64,000 nt of DNA, taken from contig NC_088653.1 in NCBI RefSeq assembly GCF_964019385.1, positions 14,382,154 through 14,446,153 of the forward strand. The letters run 5' to 3'. The stretch comes from Sycon ciliatum (Eukaryota; Porifera; Calcarea; Leucosolenida; Sycettidae). Below, one piece after another: positions 9,720 to 19,529 of the stretch. The notes under the pieces were generated by a model. That model worked only from the letters and a program-made list of their open reading frames with translations, had not been told where the DNA came from and ran no database searches. A program made the position numbers and the translations under genes. Numbering within the stretch: the first letter of the stretch is position 1; each line of letters opens with the position of its first letter.

Positions 9720-10198
9720 TTTTCCCTTAACTTCCCCTTTAAGACGAAGAAAACAGTCATACTCCCGTTCTACCACAAGAACCGTCCCCTTGACCAGCTA
9801 CCCCAGATCACCCTCAGGAATAGTCCGCTTACCGGAGCACAAAAACACAAACACCTCGGAATAATCTTTCAGCATGACCTCCGTTGGACGGAGCATGTTG
9901 AATACATAGTCAAAAATCACTCACGTCTGTCAATATTCTTTTTAGACTAAGGTCTACACTCACCAGGGATTCTTAATCTCACATCTATCAGACACGCATA
10001 CTACCTACATGTATATTCTCATATGCGAGCAATGCTCTCACACCGTTGTCACACACTTCCCTTGACAGGCTAGAACGACTCCAGCGGGAAGCCGCCAGAA
10101 TATGTCTCCACCTTCCCCTTCACACGCACTTAGAACACTCCCACCTTTTGCATCGCATCAAATGGCCAACACTTTTTCACGCTTTAAAGTTAAACATA
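9720..10198 (+). pseudogene. LINE ORF2 C-terminal region, plus strand, split by an insertion
   Basis: Encodes QKHKHLGIIFQHDLRWTEHV (thumb) and DRLERLQREAARICL, then HRIKWPTLFHALKL, and stops abruptly at 10198. The frame resumes at 18254 with ILFAHSLRHNYAPPH. The homologous minus-strand LINE reads HRIKWPSP...AHSLHHRYAPPH without a break, with the same spacing, which fixes the insertion point exactly. Confidence 0.85.
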
Positions 10199-10452
10199 CA
10201 GTCTGTATCGGTTATAGCGTACCCTTTTGATTTCCGTGATTTTATCACTATAACCGATGCATCACTATATGCGATACGATCGATTTTTTCCTTTTTTCGA
10301 TCGACACATGAAAGGCAAGGAAATACTTCCAGCATGGCGATTTGACAAATGAGCATGCTGCATAGTTGACAGTGCCGGCATTTCCATAAAAAATTCTGTA
10401 ATGTAAATGTACATGTACAGTATCACTATAAAAACAAGAAAGGTGAAGAAAG

Positions 10453-10838
10453 TAGGGCTGAAAGGAATATTCGAATTATTCGAATATTCGAAATGTGCAG
10501 ATCGGAAAAAGAATATTCTTCGTTAGAGTAGAATAAGAATGTTCGTAAATGTACAGAAACTCGCCTTTTTGATATCGAACAGGTTTATTTGGTGCAGAAA
10601 GTGGGTGAGATTGCCACCTTCCATGTGTTGTCATCAGCAAGACAAATGATAACATTGTCCTTTTCAAATGTCCCTCCTGTAATTGGGGTATACACCAGTT
10701 GATGGTCTATGGTTACCATGGATACAACTAGGTATCCATGGATATTGTATGGTTTAGAATATTCGTAATATTCTTTATTTTACACGTATTCGGAAAGAGA
10801 ATATTCGTTCGCTTCATTGAGCATTCGTTTCAGCCCTA
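10453..10838. mobile_element. hAT-type MITE
   Basis: Starts TAGGGCTGAAAGGAATATTCG-like and ends with the inverse (CAGCCCTA). It is flanked by a perfect 8-bp target duplication GAAGAAAG at 10445-10452 and 10839-10846. The 386-bp interior is AT-rich with repeated GAATATTCG and has no transposase frame. Terminal sequence and 8-bp duplication are diagnostic of hAT elements. Confidence 0.93.
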
Positions 10839-10977
10839 GAAGAAAGAAAAAAAAAATAGGGCCTTTGATATTATTGCTACATGTATTTTATAGTGTTCAC
10901 TATAGCCGATAATAATATAGTGTGTTATGCATGTTTTGATTCTTTGTTGCCATCATAATATCCGATATATCATTACA

Positions 10978-11086
10978 GCAGGACTGAGGAGTCTGAGGAA
11001 CTTGGCAGACCTGGAGCACCTGCGGGCCATCGCCGCTGACAGGCCTGCGTGGCGCGAGCTGTGCCAGGATGTACGCAGTAACTAAC
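10978..11086 (+). pseudogene. C-terminal scrap of a LINE ORF
   Basis: A GC-rich patch encodes GLRSLRNLADLEHLRAIAAD, then RPAWRELCQDV, ending in a TAA. This resembles the extreme C-terminus of RTE-like LINE proteins (compare DLRARGVEASWYDVACESHAEWR at the 57.5-58.3 kb element). Short, so moderate confidence. Confidence 0.45.
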
Positions 11087-12049
11087 GGATGGGACAGAGG
11101 CATTGTACAGATCCCGTGCATTTAGCACTTACCATCGACCATGAGTTACAAACCTATCGTCGTTGTCTGTTATTCTTGTTTTTTATTTTTTGATCCTTCG
11201 AATAGATCCCGTGCATTGAGCACCTATCATCGAACATAGGCCTCGACCAAATATGCTAAAAAAAGAGCATATTATGCTCGTCGCATATCAGGGAAAACGG
11301 CCATAATAATTATGCCAAATGCTTAGCAAGATATGCAAAAAGATATTATGCCAAAATATGCCAAAATATGCTCGACAAAAGCAGAAAGTGTAGATCATTT
11401 CAGTAAAATTACCACCTTGGAATATTCATTGGCTTCACGGCTATCATGCTCAGGCCACCCTTTGTTAATTCATTGTTTAACGTCCTTTTTTCGCGAAAAG
11501 GTACGCGGGAGGGCGGAAAAAAAACAAAAGCCCATTCCAAAAACTGGAAACCCCAATCAAACATTTTGATCAGTAAAGCATGTGATATATACAATATTTC
11601 TGGGTCTAACGGCACTGGCAGGCATAGAACAACACTCTTTGATGGTACATTGGAGCACATGCCTGATGAATCCAACAAAACAGGTACATAGCATGGAGTT
11701 AGCATGTGATGAATTCATTACATCTGGATTTTTACTAGGACAAAAGCCAACAAAAAAAGAAAAATAACACAAGACAAAGACATGCCCGGGAGGCAAGATT
11801 ATAAGTTTAAGGTCATGATCGGCACACTGTGAAACTACACAATTATGTTTTTACAACTTCGCATATTATTGGTACTACTACTGTCTTGTTTTTTTTTCCG
11901 GTCGGAGGCAAAAAGGTACGCTGGCGCGGACGTTAAACAACGAAAAAAGAAAGGGTGGCCTTATGGTGCAAATCAAAACACATGCAGAATAGTATGGCTG
12001 GTGTGTGTCCACAGCAACCGTAGCGATAGTGTTCATTTATTTATTATTT

Positions 12050-12955
12050 ATTTCTTGCAGCATCTCATAGCACAGTGAGAACACCGGCCAATACAAAGAG
12101 AGAGGGTGTTAGCCAACCACGGCAAGGAAGGGAGAAGGGGAGGAGAAGAAAAAAAGGAACCGGCATGGATAAGTAGTGATTGCAACAAAATGAGAAACAC
12201 AAAATCAAAGTCAAGGCGCGACAAGGCTCTTAAAAAGGCGGAGGGAAGAAAGGTCCTTAGCTTCTTGGGGAAGTGCCAGCCACGCAGAGTACGCAGTGAA
12301 AATGGGAGAGTGAAGTAGAAAGGAGGACTTGGGTTTCGGAAGGGAAAGGGAGTTTCTCGTGCTACGGGAAGAAAACCAGTTGAAACAGTGGAGGTGAGGT
12401 GGACACAGATTGAGTTTGAGAGAATGGATAAGGGTGACAAGATGTGAATTACGTCTCTTAGACAAAGGGGTAGTGTGAGCAAGGGCATAAAGGGTGGAAG
12501 ATGGGAGCATGCGGGGTTTCCGGAGGAGGATTTTTAGAACTTTTTGGTGCTGAATTTCGAGCTTTTCAGCACGGGTTGTGGAAATTCCAGCCCAAGCAGT
12601 ATCTGCATAATCAAAAATGGGGCGTATGTAAGCTGAGTAAAAGAGGAGTTTACAAGAGATTGGGAGATGGTAACAGTGAGAAGAGAGGATTCCTAAAGAT
12701 GAACTTGATCGTTTACATATGCAATTGATGTGGGGTTCCCATGAAAGATTAGAGTCAATGAAAATGCCAAGATGCTTATGGCTGGAGACTATGTCTATAG
12801 GCTGGGGGAAAGTGGGATGGAGGAGGGGCGGAACATCAGGCTGAGAGGGAAAGAGCATGATTTTAGTTTTAGACAGATTGGGCGATAACCGCCCAGACGA
12901 CATCCAGGAAATTACTCTTTGAATCCCGTTAGCTAGGTTACTCATCAGGCCAGTG
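12050..12955 (-). pseudogene. LINE reverse transcriptase C-terminal half, minus strand
   Basis: A single open minus-strand frame (about 12945-12211) encodes the RT palm end and thumb: SNLANGIQRVISWMSSGRLS, LSKTKIMLF, HKHLGIFIDSNLSWEPHI, YSAYIRPIFDYADTAW, then LALPQEAKDLSSLR. The 3' end near 12060 (ACACCGGCCAA) recurs at 41090-41150. The copy is 5'-truncated at about 12955, where the plus-strand LINE starts, so the two abut head to head. Confidence 0.85.
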
Positions 12956-13026
12956 ATGTTAGGAGATGCCAGTGCATTTCGGACGCGAGCACTGATATCA
13001 CCTGCAGGCAGTCAGGCGCGCCGAAA

Positions 13027-13896
13027 GTGGTCCGCAAATTGGGCAGCGCTCCTGTAACAGCTAGCGCAAACGACTGTGCGCACCAGGATCTGGTGGCGAA
13101 CCTACACGTGCTCTTCGCAGACTTCAAACAAGAAATTCGTGCAGACCTCACGACGATCGGAAAAGAACTGGTCCAGGCTCTAGACAAACGCCTCACAGCC
13201 GCCGAGAAGCTCATCGCGGAGCACGCTATCGAGCTCAACCGTCTCAATGCCGAGACACGCAAACTGAAAGGCCTTGTTGAGAGACAGGTACAGAATGTAT
13301 CAAAAATAGATGATGGAGCTCGTTCCGCCATTACGGAACTTGAGAAGAAGCTGGATGACGTGACGTCTAGACAGCCAGACGCCACCACTGATACCCAACA
13401 GCAACAAATGGCAGGTACTGCCAAAATCGGCACAGCGAATGTCTCCCTCATACGGGACCTGGTGGAAGAGGCCAGTGAACAGCGAAGACGTGCTGATAAT
13501 GTGATCCTGCGCGGGATCACGGAGAACACAGGTGAAGACCTAAAACGTACTGTTGCTCACCTGGTGCCGGATTTGGACACCAGTGATATCCTCTCGGCGG
13601 AGCGCATCACTCCAAGACGCCAAACGGAGCAGTCGCGCCTGGTGCGCGCCACCCTCACCAGCCATGGCAAAGCTAAACTGACGCGCAACAAGACAAGGGC
13701 CAAGCACCATGATGTAAATGTGTACGTGTCACACGACCTGACCAGGGGAGAACAGGAACGCCGACGTGCTTTGGTACCCCAGTACAAGGCCCTGCGCTCT
13801 AAAGGCATTATATGCCATCTACCAAAGGACACAATAACCCAGAACGGTAAGAGCCTCACCCCCAGTGCAGTTGAAGGTCTCCTAAAAGACCAATAG
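13027..13896 (+). CDS. LINE ORF1 protein (coiled-coil, RNA-binding type)
   Basis: 289 residues. About residues 20-125 are a heptad-rich helix (LVANLHVLFADFKQEIRADL, LDKRLTAAEKLIAEHAIELN) likely to form a coiled coil. The C-terminal half (about 140-289) begins RRADNVILRGI and continues with ERITPR, then KAKLTRNKTRA and VYVSHDLT. This resembles the RRM-plus-C-terminal domain of L1-type ORF1 proteins, which bind element RNA as a chaperone. The TAG at 13894-13896 is followed by an open region in the same frame leading into ORF2. The first ATG-like start is uncertain because the listed start may be GTG. Confidence 0.8.
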   Translation: MVRKLGSAPVTASANDCAHQDLVANLHVLFADFKQEIRADLTTIGKELVQALDKRLTAAEKLIAEHAIELNRLNAETRKLKGLVERQVQNVSKIDDGARSAITELEKKLDDVTSRQPDATTDTQQQQMAGTAKIGTANVSLIRDLVEEASEQRRRADNVILRGITENTGEDLKRTVAHLVPDLDTSDILSAERITPRRQTEQSRLVRATLTSHGKAKLTRNKTRAKHHDVNVYVSHDLTRGEQERRRALVPQYKALRSKGIICHLPKDTITQNGKSLTPSAVEGLLKDQ

Positions 13897-16556
13897 GATA
13901 TTGCCAGGGTACCCCAGCCTCCCACTTCATGCATTGTAACTGCTCCCACCTCATGCTTTGTAATTGCGCACATCAACATTTGTAGTCTTTTTAGTAAATT
14001 GAATTACGTTTCCTCCCTATTGCATAAGTATAACATTGATGTCCTTGGTGTTACGGAGACGTGGCTGTCTGATGCTGTAACTGACAACTGTATACACCTG
14101 CCGGGATATGATCTCCATCGCTTAGACCGATCATGCAAGAAAGGCGGAGGAGTATGCATTTATGTTCGTGACGAATTCAAGAGCAGAATGATTAGTCTCA
14201 CCCATGACACTGAAGCACTCTCTGTCCACATTTCCCTACCACAACATCCACTGACAGTCATCTGTGCATATCGCCCTCCTACACAGACAGTCAATTTCTG
14301 GCAGAAGCTCACCGAAATGACAGATGACACACTTCAGTCTTCACCACCAAAGTCTACTCTTATTGTGGTTGGTGATTTCAATGTCAATGTGCAAGACAGG
14401 CAACATCCACATTACCACCATCTGGAAACATATTGTCATGATATAGGCCTCCGTAACATAGTCAATGCACCAACGAGATTTCCCAGCCAATCCACTCTAG
14501 ACTTAGTCCTAGTACCGAATACATTGCAATACATCTCACCTAATAGTCAAGCACACACCGACCTCTATCTCCATACCTGCTCAGTAGAACCGTGCGACGT
14601 GTCCGACCACCAACTTGTAACTGTACAACTATGCACCTCCTCACTACCAATCGTACGCTCCCAACATCACTTCTACACTCGCAAACCACCCATTCGTACG
14701 CTACCTATTTGTGAATTCCAGACAAGTGTAGCTCAACAACTGGACAATCTACAAACTCACAACGATGATCTCCAGAGCTTGCAGGACAAGATCACTTCTT
14801 CACTAGACCAATACTGCCCGTTGGTACAAGTACGTGCTACCAGGAAACAGATGCCACAACCCTGGGTCGATGATGAACTCCGTCAACTGCTTTTCCGAAG
14901 AAAACGTGCCCACCGTGCCATGATCAAACACCCAGACTGTGCACGTCTGGTCCAGAACTTCAGAGGCCTTAGACGGCAATGTAAATTGCTTACTAAGAAA
15001 AAGCGCTCTGCGTTTTTCCAGCAACAACTGCATGACCATCGACGCAATCCACGTGCCCAGTGGTTCATTCTCAACACTTTACTTGGAAGGAAGAAGATCT
15101 CGCAAAATCCTGCTGCAAGTCTGCACGATATCACAACTACGTTTGCCAAGGTCATTACAGACCCTTCACTCAATTCACAAATCCCTCTGACAGTTCCACA
15201 TGGGCCACTGCCTCTACACTCTTTCTCGGAGTTCACCGCTGTGACAGCCGATGACATCCTGGCTCTCCTACGACGTCTTGACAACCGCAAGGCCACAGGT
15301 CCTGACTTGATCCCTCCCACCATCTACAAGACACTTGGAGAACAAATATCAGAACCACTTGCACGGCTCTTCTCGTCCTCTCTCTCCACTGGTGAGTTCC
15401 CCGAATGTTACAAATTTGCGCATGTACGTCCCATTTACAAGAGAGGTGACAAGTCCATTGCTACCAACTACAGGCCGATATCACTGTTACCCCAGATGGC
15501 TAAGCTTATGGAGACACTGGCACATGAACAACTCATGGATCACATCTACACTGCTCCGACTGAGACACCACTACTCCCTCCGGAGCAATTTGCGTACCGC
15601 AAGCACCACTCCTGTGAAGACCTACTGGCGTGTGTAGTGAACGACTGGCACACATCCCTTGATCAAGGACATTTTGTTGTTGCTGCATTCCTGGACATGT
15701 CCAAGGCATTTGACTCGGTAAACCATAGCATGCTCCTACAAGAATTGACAGACATTGGCGTGGGAGGTACAGCTTTGCAATGGTTCCTTACGTACCTACA
15801 GAACCGGGAACAGCGTGTCGTCACGAAGACAGCTCGGGGAGACACATACGCAGGAAACAGAGGTGTGCCGCAAGGCTCTGTCCTTGGGCCCTCTTTATTC
15901 AATATATCAGTTCGTAATCTTCCCTCTGCAACGAAGCACTGCAAGGCACGGCAATACGCAGACGATGTTTCCCTCTACAAAGCTGGCAAGGACCTAAACC
16001 AACTCACACTCGATCTCGCTGAGGATATTACCATTGTTCGTGATTTCCTGGCTGCACGAGGTCTCTGCCTCAATCCGGACAAGACTCAGTTCATGATCTT
16101 CAGGTCGAAGTCCACACCTTTGACCCCTGACGTCAGCCTTCAACTGAACAACACCTCAATTGCCCCTTTGCCTGAAGTGAAGTATCTTGGAATCGTTTTG
16201 GATGAACACCTTACTTTTGGTGCCCACATCGCCCACCTTGAGCGCAAGATTGGAAACAAGATCGCTGTGTTCAGGAAGATACGACACCAACTCACGGAGC
16301 ACGCCAAGAAAACATTCTACATATCGTCCATCCAATCAGTTCTCGAGTATGGGTCGAATGCGTTTGCTCACTGCCTTCGTGAGGGTCAATATGAGCGCCT
16401 GGTTCGCTTGAGTAGACGTGCCTTGCGCACGGTGTTCAACCTCACTCGCTTCAACAGCATCAGTGCACTACAAAAACGCAACCATTTACTCCCACTGGCC
16501 GCTCGGTATCAGCTCAGACTTTTTGTTCTTATTTTTCGTTCACTAAATGATCTAGC
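13897..16556 (+). CDS. LINE ORF2 protein (APE endonuclease and reverse transcriptase)
   Basis: The open frame from the codon after the ORF1 stop runs without interruption; the first ATG is at about 13999. Endonuclease motifs: LGVTETWLSD, GGGVCIYV, VVGDFNVNV and SDHQLVTVQL. RT motifs: NRKATGPDLIPP, NYRPISLLPQ, FLDMSKAFDSVNHSMLL, GVPQGSVLGPSLFN, and the intact catalytic box QYADDVSLYK, then KYLGIVLDEHLTFGAHI. Family proteins nick the target and prime reverse transcription there. The last ~28 residues before the stop at 16641 belong to an unrelated repeat that joined at 16557. The native C-terminus is therefore lost. Confidence 0.88.
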
Positions 16557-16640
16557 AAGCCAGGCGCGTGCACCGTATGAGTTTTTTGGTGTCTGGAAAC
16601 CACCTTTTTTCGAGCAATCTTGCCAAAAGAAAAGGGTGTA
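16557..16640 (+). repeat. Dispersed repeat AGGCGCGTGC...GTATGRGTT
   Basis: The segment beginning CCAGGCGCGTGCACCGTATG, with CCACCTTTTTTCGAGC further on, also occurs at 36440-36500 and at the right window edge (63963-64000). All three start at the same motif, so this is one end of a repeat family. Confidence 0.6.
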
Positions 16641-17340
16641 GTACTGGATTGGTTATCGATCCTGCAAACGTATCGATCGACCGGCAGTTTACAGTACAGT
16701 GACTATGTCCTTATTTCGAAGTGAGAGAGAGTTGCTTTGCATGCAGTTCGAAATACATTATTCTCTTTTTCTTCAGTGGAGAGTAGCCACGGAGGGATCG
16801 ATCTCTAGCTCTGGTTCGCTCCTGGATTGGCGATGACGTTCAAGAAATCCGTTTTGTCTCGAAATTTGAGTCAAGCACGCGCGATGCAAGTCAGTTCAAG
16901 GATATGATTGACGATATCTCCTTCCAAACCGTTGACTCAAATCAAGATCGCCACAGCCTTTCGTTCTCGCTCATGTGCGCAGCAGAGATGTTCGTCAAAA
17001 ACGTTGTCGACTGGAAGACGTAAAAATGTGCGTCCATGATCCACTTGCGCTGCTTCAGAACGAAGCGCTGCTCCGGCCGCGACTCAAGGACGCGGGGCTT
17101 CGCTTTTCTTCCGCGAGCTTCCATCGAAGCAAGGTCCATAACTCTCTATTGAAATCATGTGGAACATTGCCAATACAGTACTGTACATGCTGAAAACTTC
17201 GTCATGAGAACAGAAAGAAAGATACGTCGAATGTAAGCAGTGTTTTGATGAAACAAATAAGCCTGGAGTGGACTAGTGAAGTACCATAGTCTGATAGACA
17301 TAGTGTTATAGACTGTAGTGTAGCCTGGACAGCTAGGCCT
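16641..17340. other. No gene recognised
   Basis: Sequence between the LINE and the next retroelement fragment. Short frames only; none resembles a known protein. Confidence 0.45.
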
Positions 17341-17370
17341 ATCAAACCTTTACCTGTTCAATAATTTTAA

Positions 17371-17812
17371 TTATGACAAACATGCATATGAGTACATTGA
17401 CTTTTGCACCCTCTTTGCAAATGCTTTTTGAAGTGCTGGTATGTAAAAGGTAACCCGTTTTATCCTGCTATCGATTATACATGTACCAACATAGGGTAAT
17501 AACACTATATTTCTGAACACACAAATTCGGCTTATGAATGCGCTGACAAACAGCTTCCAAAACTTGTAACTGCAAAAGATAACCATGACGAGCACGGCAC
17601 AAAACAGAAAAACAGGAGTCTGCGAATAGTGATGTGCCCGGGGCAGCTGCGGGCAGATCATTGACGTATAAGATAAAAAGAAGGGGGCCGAGGATGGAAC
17701 CCTGGGGAACTCCGGATAGTACTGTTGTGTCCCTGGTGAAATGTAGCAAACGCCTCAACCATTCCAAATTCATCCATAAAAGGCATTTCTGAACGCATTT
17801 TGCCCATAACAT
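17371..17812 (-). pseudogene. LINE RT fragment joined to a Penelope-like GIY-YIG end
   Basis: One minus-strand frame first encodes LINE RT motifs ([20 protein letters not shown], then APGTSLFAD). It passes directly into a Penelope-type C-terminus ([34 protein letters not shown]). The join is at about 17630, at the RT catalytic box. Relatives of the second part are at 1.5-2.1, 30.4-30.6 and 49.2 kb. Two retroelement classes fused in frame is either a chance junction of truncated copies or a chimeric insertion. Confidence 0.6.
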
Positions 17813-18253
17813 TGATATTTTTTCCTCATTTTCTTCAGAATATTTTTAATTCCAATATTCCCTTTCTCGCTCAATATGCCATAATATATATGAACTGCCT
17901 CACAAAATATGCGGAAATATGCGCAAGCATATTTGGTCGAGGCCAATGAGTTATGTGCCAATCGCCTGCTGTTTTACATATACTTTTTACTTTTATTTAT
18001 TTTTATTTTCCTCTCTGCCCGCTCTGCCTCAGACTGCCTGTCTTCTGGCACATGCGAATACGTGGACTTACTGTTGACGTAAACGCGGACGTGCGTATAA
18101 TAATAATATTAATATCATTACATCCGATACTATTGGTTATAGTGATATTTGTACAGGATAAAAATTAATACGTTTTGCTTTTGATATTTCGTACCAATAT
18201 CACTGTAGCCGATATATTCTTATATCCGATCACTCTATAGCCGATACGGACTG

Positions 18254-18315
18254 TAATACTCTTCGCACATTCCCTGCGCCACAATTATGCCCCACCACAC
18301 TCTCGCTGCATATGA
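18254..18315 (+). pseudogene. LINE ORF2 C-terminal end, continuation of 9720-10198
   Basis: Encodes ILFAHSLRHNYAPPHSRC, the collinear continuation of the frame interrupted at 10198. It runs into a GATT-repeat at 18316, which is the tail of the next, minus-strand LINE. Confidence 0.8.
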
Positions 18316-18990
18316 TTGATTGATTGATTTTATTTTATTTTACTTCGCAAGTTCAAACGGGTTCCTGGCCCAGTTATATGAAAGCGAAGGATAGAATTTG
18401 CCAAAATCCAAATGAGCAACAGCATAGGCAATGTTATCATAGAAGTGGAGTACTATGCGAGCGAGAATACTGAGAAGAAAAGGAACATGTCAAAACCTGA
18501 CGAAACACAACGTATTCCAGGCATACATAAGGAAGGCAGGCTAGCTTAAAATCTTGCAATCTGGATATGGTGCGCACCTCTCTAGGCAAACTGTTCCACA
18601 GCAATGCTCCTGCGGTGGCGAATCTCGTTTGGCCACACAGACTGCGAGCTGGCTGGCTGAGCAGACCATTGGCATGCTGATGACGCGTACTTCTGCCGCT
18701 GCATGCTGCTGGTTTGAGAAGCTGGGCTAGAGCAAGGCTAGTGGAGTCATTTAGATAACGCCAGATGAAGATCAGGAGCTTTTGTTTAAAAAGTTCAGTG
18801 ACGCGGTAAATCGAGTTGGCAGCCAGGAGGGGCTGCATGGCGGAACATGGCGGGCTGCCATCAATGCATCGGATCGCCCGGTTTTGCATGGCTTGCAGAC
18901 GCTGAAGTTAGGTCACGCGGAGGGCTGCAGAGAAGCAGCAGGCACCATATGGGCCAGTGCATGCAATACCGTGTCTAAGGGCAAATTTTT
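18316..18990 (-). pseudogene. LINE C-terminal fragment with (CAAT)n tail, minus strand
   Basis: The minus-strand frame 18889-18437 has NRAIRCIDG, then FIWRYLND, then a RFATAGALLWNSLPREVR block typical of CR1/L2 ORF2 C-termini. The 3' end carries (AATAAAAT)(CAAT)n at 18316-18350, a 3' microsatellite tail as in L2/CR1 elements. 5'-truncated. Confidence 0.8.
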
Positions 18991-18999
18991 GGAAATTTT

Positions 19000-19527
19000 T
19001 TTCTTTCTTGAAAATCAATCACAGGGGTCTAGAGAACACCTCTGTGGAAGATAAAGTTGGATATCACATTTGAAAGTATATAGAGACCATGATTTCTATG
19101 GCATTGTCCAACATAGAATATGCCTTGTATAATGCATTATCTACAGTGTCGTGGAAAGCAGCAACAGTTTTGCGTGTCAGCCTTTAGTATTGGCCAAGAC
19201 ATTGAATGAAGGCGCCTTGTTTTCCAGTCAAAACTGGGCAACATTGTCCAGCAAGTTCTTGCGGCGTTGAGCTAACAAGAACTCACGTTCTTTTTGTGCA
19301 AAGACAACATGGTCACGGAGTGGTTCCGTTGCAGAATTCTTTTCATCCTATGCACGAGGAGAACAAATATCGTCCCGGAGCAGCTCACACTTGTTGCACA
19401 CATCCATCCGTCGCGTCATGAACTCGATGGACTTGCACTTCTTAGTCTACAGATGCAAAAAATATACGGTAACCCAGAGTTTGCGCTTCACCAGACTGCT
19501 CGACATATTCCGAAAGGACAAACTTGT
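19000..19527. other. No gene recognised
   Basis: Only short frames without recognisable similarity lie between the LINE fragment and the inverted-repeat element. Confidence 0.45.
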
Positions 19528-19529
19528 TA

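Larger units (their letters stand above)
12956..16556 (+). mobile_element. APE-type LINE, plus strand, both ORFs open
   Basis: A 3.6-kb LINE with ORF1 (13027-13896) and ORF2 (from ~13900). It is nested between a minus-strand LINE fragment and a dispersed repeat that replaces its 3' end at about 16557. Both frames are open, so this is the youngest LINE here, although its 3' end is missing. Confidence 0.88.
11239..17944. mobile_element. Inverted-repeat element GGCCTCGACCAAATATGC, split by LINEs
   Basis: The 18-base string GGCCTCGACCAAATATGC at 11239-11256 has its exact inverse at 17927-17944. Both sides continue inward with ATGC-rich sequence (ATATTATGCC, ATATGCGGAAATATGC). A short AT-rich DNA element appears to have been split by the LINE copies at 12.0-16.6 kb. 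Target duplication was not identified. The flank shows a ~95-bp local duplication (GATCCCGTGCATT at 11110 and 11204). Confidence 0.55.
10199..18253. mobile_element. TA-flanked DNA transposon (nested host of later insertions)
   Basis: Starts CAGTCTGTATCGG and ends CCGATACGGACTG, with TA on each side (10197-10198 and 18254-18255). Terminal regions also share sub-motifs such as CACTATAACCGATG and CTACAGTGATATTGG. Removing 10199-18253 and one TA restores the interrupted LINE frame to the same length as its homologue at 5.9-6.1 kb. That is direct evidence for an insertion with a 2-bp target duplication. The TA target and TIR suggest a Tc1/mariner-type or similar superfamily. No transposase of its own was recognised; the interior is full of later insertions (hAT MITE, LINEs). 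Confidence 0.8.
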
